A DNA stretch of 64,000 nt from Papaver somniferum. Lineage: Eukaryota; Streptophyta; Magnoliopsida; Ranunculales; Papaveraceae. The DNA is taken from assembly GCF_003573695.1 (NCBI RefSeq), contig NC_039362.1:14528063-14592062 (forward strand). Direction: 5' to 3'. The notes below the pieces were generated by a model. That model was not told the DNA's origin and made no database searches. It saw only the letters and a list, made by a program, of their open reading frames with translations. This document shows, piece by piece, positions 11,797 to 20,516 of this stretch. A program made the translations under genes and the position numbers. Position 1 is the first letter of the stretch, and every line of letters begins with the position of its first letter.

Positions 11797-13132
11797 TGGG
11801 TATAACACCCCGTTTCTTTAGCATGGCGCATGATAAAAGATGCGCCATGGCCTGAGATGAAGCTTCATCCAAAATTTCTGTTGGTTGGTAAGAGGTGGAT
11901 TGGCTGAAGGCCAATACCGCGCCAAAATGGCTCATTGTGTTTGGGATTTGGCGAAGAGAAAAATCTCGCATAAAATGATGCATTAGGCCAGTTGGGTCGG
12001 TGACCTTGAGCTTGCAGCGTAATTATTGCGCATTACGAAGGATATTGGCTTAGAACCAATATCGCACAATCATTGTGCATCAGGACAGACAGGGCTAGCC
12101 GAACGAGTGTTGCGCAATCATTTCACGCAATTATTGTGTGCATACACAATCATTACATGCAATCATTGGACATGAATAGTGAAGCAGGCATGTCAATATG
12201 GTCTCTTTCCCCAATTGTAGAAATTGCAAGTTAACATATATAGGGAAGGGTAGTTGGTTGAAGGTGCATATGCGGACCATGCACCAAGTAAGCTTCATAT
12301 CTTAGCCGGAAGAGTACAAATGATATGTAAGCCTCATTTATAGATGTGTAGCCTTATGAAGAGGGTGTTTGATGCTTAGGCGTCACTATACCATGTCGCG
12401 GACCCGATAATGCGTAAACTTTATGCATCTTGATGGAGCGACCTATACAGACTATGCCATTACCATTATTGCTAGTCCACAACCTTGCAAATGAGTTTCA
12501 TTGAGTTTATGTCCCTCAGTAATGAACTACGGTCTGTGCTTGATCCCTTTAGAATAGGGTAGGGTGTGTAGGCAGATGCAATGAGTTGCAACATTGCCGG
12601 TCCAGCACGTCGACCCCTCATATCATCTAAGCTCGGTAGCTCGATGAAAGAGATGATTGCGGCCAAACTTGATGAGGCTTAGTTGCATGCCAATAAGGGA
12701 TGCTCATACTTCCTATCAAGTTATAAAGAGTTGGTAAGCGGGGAAAGATACAAAATTGGAAAAAGTCTTAGAGCGGCCTATGCCTAAGTCCAAGGCACAT
12801 GCCTTATACCTGGATAATACTCGGAAATATGACGGTTGCTCAGCTAGATAGGAAATTTAGTGATGAAATTCCTATGTTGAGGCATAGCCAGTGATGCATG
12901 TAATATGCATTAGCCTTGGCCTTATGGTCTTACGTCATTTAGTGGACAAGGGTAAGTTTGGAACTGTGTGAAAGATAAGTTAGTTGCATCATGCTCCAAA
13001 AGCATGCTTGCAAGGGAAAATGAACGTGCATTTTCCTATCTTTGAGGCCTGTATCGTAGCATCATCATGGAGCACCGGGGAAGTTACGGCCTGCGGGGCA
13101 ACACGCCAAATGCGTAATTTTCCGGTCTGTCA
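11797..13132 (+). repeat. LTR (G) of a gypsy-like element, inserted in the hAT gene
   Basis: It starts TGGGTATAACACCCC at 11797, exactly where the transposase similarity stops, and ends CGGTCTGTCA before a Met-tRNA-type primer site. About 1.34 kb. The 12.0-12.2 kb part has repeated CAATCATT-type motifs, and ACATATATAGGG near 12236 is a possible TATA region. The left flank CTTCA would be the target duplication; no matching 3' LTR is found in the window. Confidence 0.65.
12035..12175 (+). repeat. Cluster of CAATCATT-type repeats in LTR G
   Basis: CAATCATT or CAATTATT occurs at least five times within about 110 bp (near 12067, 12116, 12139, 12152 and 12161), usually flanked by TGTGCA or GCGCA. 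Such reiterated motifs in the U3 part of an LTR can be enhancer-like protein sites. Function is inference. Confidence 0.45.
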
Positions 13133-13136
13133 TAGT

Positions 13137-13147
13137 TGGTATCAGAG
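13137..13147 (+). other. Primer-binding site of LTR G element
   Basis: TGGTATCAGAG, four bases after the LTR terminal CA at 13132: the initiator-Met tRNA complement typical of many plant LTR elements. Confidence 0.7.
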
Positions 13148-13338
13148 AAAGTTTCGAGAAAACTCTAGGGACTATGTGGAGTGGACTCATTATCGAGCAT
13201 TTTCCTTAATGAAAAATTTAAAGTTGGAGAGTAGGCCAAGTTTTTCGCGGAAAGAGTTGGTAACTGTTGTGCCAGTTACTTTTCCAATCGAGTTGAGCTT
13301 GTTTAAGTACTGTGAGTTTTCCTGTCCTAAGTGGAACC

Positions 13339-13378
13339 CCACTTACGAGTGGATATCTGGAAGACCGTCTGGGACGGT
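13339..13378 (+). repeat. Double hairpin unit, copy 1
   Basis: CCACT-TACG-AGTGG (13339-13352) forms a perfect 5-bp stem with a TACG loop. Eleven bases on, ACCGTC-TGG-GACGGT (13364-13378) forms a perfect 6-bp stem. The unit is repeated at 13456. It lies in the leader just after the primer site, where packaging or dimerisation signals of retroelements usually are. Confidence 0.6.
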
Positions 13379-13455
13379 GGGTATACAATGGGACTGATCA
13401 TCCCCACACGTTAGAAACTGGCCAATGGTGTGCGTCTTCAGGCCCGGCTAGCATC

Positions 13456-13496
13456 CCACTTACGAGTGGAAACCTAGATGATCGTCAGGGATGGTG
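13456..13496 (+). repeat. Double hairpin unit, copy 2
   Basis: CCACT-TACG-AGTGG is exactly conserved (13456-13469). The second stem is ATCGTC/GATGGT, where both arms carry a C-to-T change that still allows G-U pairing. The changes may be ordinary cytosine deamination, so conserved pairing is suggestive only. Confidence 0.55.
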
Positions 13497-13880
13497 GGAA
13501 ACTGGATATTGTTCCACACAGTACTACACTAAGATCTTGTCATTTGAATGACATTTTTCAAACTTGTGAACCTTAGGGATTCCTGGGTGGTGGTATGGGA
13601 TGCCATGTAAGATACCTTGTTGAGATATCCTTTTGGCACAGTTGTCCTTTTCAATGACATTTTTCTCATCTTAAGATTTATCTCCAGACGGTTATTGATG
13701 GATCTGCAATGACCTGGATACCTTATTCAGTGTAATAGACGTGAGCTTCTTTACCATGTATGATGAACTTGCAAGATCGAACTAGTTGAAACAGGAAATT
13801 TCCATAGAAGGAGGAGGGAAGACACAATCATATGACGGGCTAATATCCTTGTGATTTGATAGAGGGATTAAAGTGAAAAT

Positions 13881-14301
13881 AAATAAAAAGTTAGGATCCA
13901 ATGACATGGTTAGATTGACATAATCATGGCATGCTTTGGTTATTTTCCTACAAAATCCAAGAGACAACGAGTTTAAAGCTAATTTTTTGACGCCATGTTC
14001 CACTTATATAGATATACATTCCCGCCAAAAATGAGAGTATTCCGATGTACGAAACTTCACCATCTACAAATTTTAATTTCAACTGTTAATCTTCAACAGT
14101 TGATATTCAAAATGGTCGATGGTAGTCTTCTACGTCTCGGAATGCTCTTATTTTTGGTAGGAATGTAGAACTACGTAATATGAACATGTCAGGGAAAATT
14201 AGCTTCAAATACATTGTCGTTTGGCTTTTGTAGACAAAATGGCCAAACCACGTCATGATTATGTCAATATAACCATGTCACTGGATCCTACCCCATAAAT
14301 A
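13881..14301. mobile_element. Fold-back (MITE-like) element
   Basis: The left arm (from AAATAAAAAGTTAGGATCC at 13881) and the reverse complement of the right arm (ending GGATCCTACCCCATAAAT at 14300) match imperfectly over about 190 bp, including GGATCCAATGACATGG against GGATCCAGTGACATGG. The arms meet near 14090 at AACTGTT-aatcttc-AACAGTT. No ORF of its own is credible. The superfamily is not assignable because target duplications are not obvious. Confidence 0.7.
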
Positions 14302-14374
14302 AAACATAGAGATACAACACAATACAAAAAACTACAAAATAAAGAATACAAATATATTTTTATTTTATAATTTC

Positions 14375-14484
14375 CTATCGAGATACGTGCATATTGGTGA
14401 GATAATATCCGACAGCTTGGGAGTGCACCCTTATGGAAGCTGCCACGAGGATGGCCTCGTCACAACACGATTCCGATATGGTAT
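14375..14484 (-). CDS. Possible terminal exon of an unknown gene
   Basis: On the minus strand a T-rich tract ending TTGTATTATAG looks like a splice acceptor. It is followed by 36 open codons with protein-like composition (SESCCDEAILVAAS, then AVGYYLTNMHVSR) and a TAG at 14375. I do not recognise the protein and see no convincing upstream exon, so this may be a captured or orphan exon. Low confidence. Confidence 0.22.
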
Positions 14485-15232
14485 CTATAATACAAAACAA
14501 AAGTGATTTTAGAGCCACCGATGGACGAAAAACATTTTAAGAGATAAAGGAATGATCTGAACACCCGAGTCTCATCTCAACCGTTTACATTTAACGGCCA
14601 TGGTGTGTGTAACCCCCTTCCAATATGACTCCCTTCATTATGAGGCTAAAATCTATAACCTTCATAATTAGTTCCTTACTAATTAAAATAAATGCATGCG
14701 TCAAAACAAAATAATGTGAGTAATATAATGTTAAAACGGGTAAGAATCATATTTATCATAGAAATAAATAAAATTCTTTGGTCCATATCTTTAGAAAAGA
14801 AAGGTGAAGCACGATATGAACACCACCCATGATATGAGACCATTCAAACAAGCAAAATAGACGCGCGAGACATGTGTATATATATAGTTCATTTTTCTGC
14901 CTAACTAACGTTGACAAATTAAAGTGTTGAATCTCTTGATGCACGCCATCAGATGAACTCTTTAAAATGTTAAATATAGGGGATTGCATTCCCTCCATAA
15001 TCCATTATCGTATGATCTAATACACATGATTTCTTTCTTAACCTTTTCTGAACTTTCCTCACAAAAAGGGGCTACAATTTAGGACATGAATAACATAATT
15101 AAGGTTTATACACCACAACAATCTACATGCAAAATTGGAGAAATGTATTTCATCAACCACGAACCTTCAAACTCACTCATTTCCAACTTATTTTTTGGTA
15201 ATTTTTAGTGTGAGGATATCAACAAGTCAAAC
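14485..15232. other. No recognisable gene
   Basis: AT-rich. A minus frame at 14756-14998 (80 codons) starts with a plausible Met but has no recognisable domain and no supporting neighbours. Confidence 0.35.
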
Positions 15233-15385
15233 ATGATATCCCACAAATTTGTCGCCCAAAATCTGTTTGCTTCCTTTTCAAGAATGAATGATTGTGATGA
15301 AGACAAACCTAAAATACTCAGGTTTCGTGTAGCAAGAAAATGGGAAGAAGTCGATTTCATAATGACCAACAAAGTTGTTTACTAA
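15233..15385 (+). pseudogene. Short fragment resembling an RPA70-like OB fold (DUF223)
   Basis: Fifty codons from ATG at 15233 to TAA. The segment HKFVAQNL ... RFRVARKWEEVDFIMTNKV resembles the first strand pair of the RPA1-like OB domain (FVA-x-x-L ... R-V-x-R-x-W-x-x-x-D) widespread in plants and often carried by Helitrons. It stops before the LVDE-type segment that should follow, so it would be a truncated piece. Identification is by motif memory only. Confidence 0.3.
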
Positions 15386-16177
15386 TGATTGACAAAAACG
15401 TGAATATACTCTTATTTCAATCCAAATCAAACTAATATCTTTTATTTTTAACTATATTAAGTCATGCATTCTAATCGTTCTTTACATCATACATAGGGAT
15501 AGACCATGCAAAATGAGGAAAGAAGATATGCATCCGAAATCATTAGTGCGAAGGGAACTGTTAATTTTAGATTTAATAGAGATTTTTAAGGAGTTACTAA
15601 GGTTTAAACAGTGCTGTTATGGGGTGGTTTTTGGAGCTGAGTCTTATGTTCCTGCTTTTGCTTTCTGTCAAATTAGTCGTTTAGTTTCTATGTTGTTTTA
15701 ATGAAAGATTAACTTAATACTTGGCGCTTGGATTACAAGAAAAAGCATTTTAGGTAACTTGGAAGGGATATGTGTTCCTTAGCAAAATGAAAATCACGAT
15801 ATGGAGACTATAAGTAAATGGTTGGTGTGACGAGAAAAAAAGAATACAAAAACGGAGAAGGAAACAACAAGATCGACCGTACATACTATTCCGCGAGTAT
15901 ATTAGATTGCGTAAATTTCAAGATACTTTGATTTGATTTTGTAGTATTACTTTGAAAAAACAACAATAGGTAACATTTTTAATGAACAATGGCTATGTTT
16001 TTTGCATAATATATACATCGTTACTGTTTATTGTGTGTTTCATCTATGGAAAAATCAATGTATTGCGGTGATAGTGCAGAAACTCAAAGAAACCATATGT
16101 CCAGCATGAGTGAAGGAAGTTAGGAAAAATCTGATAAGAAACTGCATCGATGACAGCTATACTACCCAGAGTATACA
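15386..16177. other. No recognisable gene
   Basis: A short plus frame (15513-15701, 62 codons) has no recognisable domain. Nothing else is supported. Confidence 0.35.
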
Positions 16178-16633
16178 ATGAATAATGAGACATACAAACA
16201 TTTGGAATCCGTGAACCGAGATGAGATGAAACAAATGGTTCTCCTGCTAGAATTTAGACCTGGACATACGTTGGGGAGTTCTAAGTCTAAATCCGACAAG
16301 GAATTGAGACGACCATGTCGAAGAGAGAATATCGATGTTCCTTTGAGGAAAGGGGAGGAAAAGCCTTACTTCATGCATCACCTGTCCGCGGAACTACTGA
16401 TGATTCGGGAAGAAAATGAGAGAATGAATTTTAGGTTCCGCCGAAACCATGCAAAGGGAAGGACATGTGATAATACCGGAATGGAATCACCAGAACATAT
16501 AAATAAGGAACACAGGACCATCATCCCAGTGATCGAGAAAGAATTGTTGGGAGGATGTAATTATTTTTATTGCTCATCAGATGAAGATTCATCGTATCAT
16601 CGAAGATTACCAATCTATGGGGATCGAAAATAA
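16178..16633 (+). CDS. Hypothetical 151-residue ORF
   Basis: This is one of the longer uninterrupted frames in this part. The product is charged and polar, with a basic stretch (ELRRPCRREN) around residue 50, a helical charged segment (LLMIREENERMNFRFRRNH) around residues 70-90, and an acidic C-terminus (CSSDEDSSYH). This resembles the linker parts of retrotransposon Gag proteins, but no CCHC knuckle or capsid motif is present. No promoter or neighbouring element boundary supports it. It could be a fragment of a gypsy gag or chance. Confidence 0.3.
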   Translation: MNNETYKHLESVNRDEMKQMVLLLEFRPGHTLGSSKSKSDKELRRPCRRENIDVPLRKGEEKPYFMHHLSAELLMIREENERMNFRFRRNHAKGRTCDNTGMESPEHINKEHRTIIPVIEKELLGGCNYFYCSSDEDSSYHRRLPIYGDRK

Positions 16634-17058
16634 GAATTATTTAAGGTCAAAATAAAATAAAACAATGTAATAGATTTGTTTTCCTTCAAAAACTATTATT
16701 TTAATCAATTGCAACTGTAATCGAAAATATAACTTTTTAGATGACAATTATTTAAGATTTTCATAGCTACAATTTTTCAAAGGTCAAATTAGGACTTATC
16801 ACAGTGTGGTTACTAAAAGCATTATAACCAAAAATTATCACGTCCCATGTCGTGCCGTTACGACACTGGTTATTTCCCGTTTCCTACAAAGAGAAAATGG
16901 AGCTTTTTTATTAGAAACCTATTATAGGGGCTCTAAACATTGGGTTTTTAGGGCTCACAAGATGACAAAATCGGGTTATGAAATAGTAATCAACAAAACC
17001 CCATATTCAGTTATTTTTTGTAGTGGCTAAATTACCCTCCATGAATTATAAAATTAAA

Positions 17059-17290
17059 TTTATTGTCTCCTCCTTCTCTTTTCATTCATAAATCATGATG
17101 AAGATGATGATTATAGTTTCATCATAATGAAGATGATAATCATATAAAAAATACTAAATCTATTATCTTCTCTTTTTCTTTTCATTCATAAATTATGATC
17201 AAGATGAGGATCATAAAAATACCCTATTATTCTTCTTTCCCTCTTCTTATTCTCCGTCACGATGAAGAAGACGATCACAAAAGAAAAAAC
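17059..17290. repeat. Imperfect tandem repeats inside the TIR transposon
   Basis: A pyrimidine-rich block (TCTCTTTTTCTTTTCATTCAT-like) followed by AAAT-ATGATGAAGATGA-GATCATA occurs about three times, near 17065, 17165 and 17225. The copies differ in length and sequence. Confidence 0.5.
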
Positions 17291-17367
17291 TAAGAAAACC
17301 CATCCCTTATTTTTACTTTTGAATAACCCCAACTTTGAAATATAAGCTATCATACGATTGGGAAAAT

Positions 17368-17508
17368 TCATACTTCCCAACCGTACGTACAAGTTACGGT
17401 ATGGAAGTATGATTTTTTTAAACCGTAAGATTTTTGAACCCAGAATATACGATTTGGAGTTCTTAACTCCAAACTGTACATGAAATACGATTGGGAAACC
17501 CAATCGTA
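17368..17508. repeat. Three consecutive palindromes inside the TIR transposon
   Basis: Inverted repeats: 17368-17385 with 17395-17412 (16 of 18 pairs); 17448-17461 with 17465-17478 (arms ending GGAGTT/AACTCC); and TACGATTGGG-AAA-CCCAATCGTA at 17486-17508 (perfect). They account for the open minus-strand frame seen across this region, which is not a gene. Confidence 0.65.
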
Positions 17509-17966
17509 GACGGTGCGTACAATTTGGTTTCCCAACCATAGACAGTGCGTATGGTTGGGTTTCCTCGCCGTAGACAGTTCTCAAACTATTTTTTCAAAAA
17601 CCTAATTCGATCGATTCCGCCTATCCATGCATTAAAAATAATGAAATAAGATGGGTTTTTTGATTTTTACCTTACTAAAGTCATTGCGGGTGGATTAAGT
17701 GGTGTTAACCTATAATGTATTATTTTGAGAATTGATGATTCATCAAAGAAATAGGCGATGAAGGTGATGGGGAAGAAGAAAATGGAAGATTTAAAATGAG
17801 AGGAATGAAAACAAATTAGTTTTAGGTTTCAATATTTAATAGGTTAAGAGTATTTTAGTATTTTTCTTATGAATTAGGTCCCCTTTTCTTCATTGTAGGA
17901 TATTTGAATTCTTAGGAGCCCTCAAAACTCTTTTCTTGGAGTCCCTATAATAGATTTCTTTTATTA

Positions 17967-18421
17967 AGTAATTTTAATATATTAATTGTACTCTTTTGTT
18001 TAGAGGGTGTTTGGAAGAAATTAGCCATTTTTCGACTTCTACTAGTAGATATAAGTCGAAACACAAGATTTCATGTAATATTTTCATACTGTTCAAATAC
18101 ACGGGTGTTTAGATACCATAACCAGAAGAAAAACAATCCATTTAGTAGAAATTTTGTTCTTTCTGTTTTTACAAGTCATTTTTAAAATTGGGTATAAACT
18201 AATTTTTAGCTTTTTGACTTAATTAATAGATAAATTATGAAGATTTCAGAGGTTACATTTTAGTTTCCTTAACGGCATTGCCAACTCAAGTAGTTTATTA
18301 AAAACATTGAAAAGGAGCTTTCATTCCATGAGTTAATTAGATTATGGGCTAAACATAATGTTGCTAGGTTACGAATAATTTTTTTTCTTCCAGAATTAGG
18401 AATTAAATTTATATTTCTAAT
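17967..18421. other. No recognisable gene
   Basis: AT-rich flank between two TIR transposons. A stem TTTCGACTT ... AAGTCGAAA is visible at about 18030-18062, possibly a small decayed MITE. Confidence 0.35.
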
Positions 18422-18429
18422 CCTATCGA

Positions 18430-19602
18430 TAGGACTGCACATAACCGACCCAACTCACCGATCCAACCCGCATCCGTCAAAAAATACCCACACCCGAACC
18501 AACCCGTTTAGGAGTGGGTCGACTATGGATCAAAAAATTTGAACCCTCCACATGTTGGGTTGGGTGCGGGTAGCATCTTCCGTCACCCAACCCAACCCGC
18601 CCGCCCGCCATAAACTACAACAACCCTTAGATTACCCTCATCATTTAATCCTAGCCGTTTCTTCTTCTTCGTTTTCTCTCTGGCGATTGTGAGAGACATT
18701 TCTGAAGCCGTGAAATCAAAAATAAACTTAGGGGAATCAATTATCTAAGTTGATATATGAAGAAAGTTGATTTTTCTGTGAATATTTGAAGAAAAAGATG
18801 GTTTTGATAATGAATCGAAGTCAGGTAATTTAGGTTTCAAATTGATTGATATTTCTTTATGAAATCGTTTTGTTTTGATTAATTATAGAGTAGGTTTGTT
18901 GTTAATTAAAGTATAGAGTTGTTGTATGATGTTTAAGTTTGATTTCATATAAACTAGGGTTTCTGTTCTTTCCAGAATTACATCAGAATTAGGGTTTAGA
19001 GAATTGAGTTGTTGATGAAGAATTGTAGATGAAGATGTTGAATTGAACAACGAAGATTGAAATGGGATTGGTTGAATTGAAGTTTAAATTTAGATTTTTC
19101 ATGGATTTAATATTCATAAATTGGATGTTGGAGCTTTTGAATTTGGGATTTGTTTAGGGTTTCTGAGGAAACCAGTGTTGGTGTTGAAGATTATTGAGTA
19201 TGGTTAAGATACAGGGGATATGAAACTACAAGTATAATGAAGTAGTGGTTTGGCAATGTAACTGTATTAAAGATTTAGGTTATGAAATGAACTGGAGATT
19301 AATTAGTTTGTGTATTAAGTGGATTGCAATTGAACTGGTGAGATGTTGGATTGTTCCAAGTGTGATTTTGAGCTGTTGTTGATGCTGAGAAGCCGTGATG
19401 GTCTGTTGCTGCTTCAATGGGAATGATGATTTTAGGTTATGGCGGGTAACCCGCCACCCACCCGATCCAACCCGCCATATTGTGGGTCGGGTGAAAACCG
19501 ACCCATAGTAATGGTGGGTTGTTTGCGGGTGACAATTTCTGTTACCCGCCATCAATGGGTTGGGTGGTGGGTAAGGCCAAAACCGACCCATGTGCAGCCC
19601 TA
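18430..19602. mobile_element. Non-autonomous hAT element (TAGG-CTGCACA family), 1173 bp
   Basis: It starts TAGGACTGCACAT and ends ATGTGCAGCCCTA, with a perfect 8-bp duplication CCTATCGA at 18422-18429 and 19603-19610. TAGGGCTG-type ends plus an 8-bp duplication are hAT hallmarks. The subterminal 150-200 bp at both ends is packed with ACCCGCC, GGGTCGG and ACCGACCC motifs in both orientations, as expected for transposase binding. The centre has no transposase ORF. A second copy lies at 27251-27935 and a terminus at 38386. Confidence 0.9.
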
Positions 19603-19627
19603 CCTATCGATAGATTAAGGATAATTT

Positions 19628-19649
19628 AATGTTGCATGCATGCAACATT
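19628..19649. repeat. Perfect 22-bp palindrome
   Basis: The palindrome is centred on GCATGCATGC and reads the same on both strands for 22 bases. It contains CATGCATG, the RY element of seed-gene promoters, but no gene is near, so a regulatory role is unlikely here. Confidence 0.6.
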
Positions 19650-19677
19650 GTTGAGTTTTTCGTTTTTCTTTGACGAT

Positions 19678-19805
19678 ATTGGTTTTAGTAGCTTCAAGGA
19701 CTTTCAGATTGTCACTCTCTACTTGGATCTTTAGGTGGTTCAGTTGACGTGCCAATTAGATTGTCAGTAAAGTTGCCTTCTCCTGTAGTTTTGATCTCTT
19801 GAATA
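19678..19805 (-). pseudogene. RNase H-like (RVT_3) fragment
   Basis: A minus frame gives L-Q-E-K-A-T-L-L, a stop, then LARQLNHLKIQVESDNLKVL. This fits the plant RNase H-like domain found in LINEs and non-LTR relics (E-A-x-A-L ... L-x-x-I-x-V-E-S-D-x-x-x-V-L). Only this block is visible and it has a stop, so it is a relic at most. Confidence 0.4.
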
Positions 19806-20516
19806 TATATATATCTTGTTCCATAATAAGTACTTTATAATTGGATACCATCTGCATAATGCGACAATTGGATTGATTTGTATCCAAAATTAAAGCCACG
19901 ATTATTTTAAGTGACATTATTTCAAGAAAGATTGAGGGTGGGGTTTGGAAATCAAGATTCCATTTACATGATCAAAGTGATTCATGCTTCTCATTTTACT
20001 ATTAACAGTATGATCGTAGTGTCCCATGTTCTCTGCATTGTGGATGTGATTTATCTAAAGTCAAATTCACACCATGATTTCCAAATTTTCTAGATAATAA
20101 ATTATACGATGTTAAGTCAGTTAAGAGTACCCTAGTCTTACTGTTAGTTCTGGTAAATCAGATGTGGAACCGACTAATAAAATAAACGTGTGTATTCATG
20201 ATAAAGGAGAGGTTGATACACTCTAAAATAAAATCACAATTTTTATAAAAACAAAATAGTTTAGAGTTTCTTCCTGCTTCCCACAAATGGAGAAAAGTTT
20301 ATTTATGTTACGAAGAATGTGGATGGTCTTTTTACTTAGGGGAAGGATGGAGTGCACACATTATCAAATGAAAGATTTATCCAAAGTATGGTGTTCATTT
20401 TCCAAATTATCCTCCACATATCTTTATTTTCTTGATATTCTAGCCAGTATCTCCATATTATTTTTCTAGTACAAAGAGTTAGTTGTGATTTTTTTTTAAA
20501 TGTGTATGTATGTGTG
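19806..20516. other. No recognisable gene
   Basis: Short frames only; AT-rich. It ends where the LTR C similarity begins near the GTTAGAG motif. Confidence 0.35.

Larger units (their letters stand above)
13148..13880 (+). other. Leader of the LTR G element, no gag found
   Basis: No retroviral domain is recognisable in any frame. It contains the duplicated hairpin unit listed separately. A frame spanning 12984-13397 crosses the LTR/primer-site boundary and is not credible as a gene. The element seems truncated after this leader. Confidence 0.4.
16914..17958. mobile_element. Non-autonomous TIR transposon, 1045 bp, with TSD
   Basis: The ends are inverted: GAAACCTATTATAGGGGCTC at the left and the complement of GAAATCTATTATAGGGACTC at the right, with weaker similarity up to about 45 bp (both continue to a GAGGGCTC/TAGGGCTC block). 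It is flanked by a perfect 8-bp duplication TTTTATTA (16906-16913 and 17959-17966). The interior has no transposase; it holds imperfect tandem repeats and a run of palindromes. The 8-bp duplication suits hAT, while the TIR sequence is not the usual hAT type, so the superfamily stays open. Confidence 0.78.

Noticed and set aside
12984..13397. 137-codon plus frame
   Set aside because: It spans the LTR end and primer-binding site of the LTR G element, so it cannot be a normal gene.
17186..17584. 132-codon minus frame
   Set aside because: It lies inside a TIR transposon and is made of palindromes and tandem repeats; no protein-like domain.
19280..19591. 103-codon minus frame at the hAT end (and 27732-27914 in the second copy)
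   Set aside because: Consists of the GGGTCGG/ACCCGCC subterminal repeats of the hAT MITE.
19628..19649. CATGCATG palindrome as a seed-type RY promoter element
   Set aside because: No gene with a start nearby; more likely incidental.
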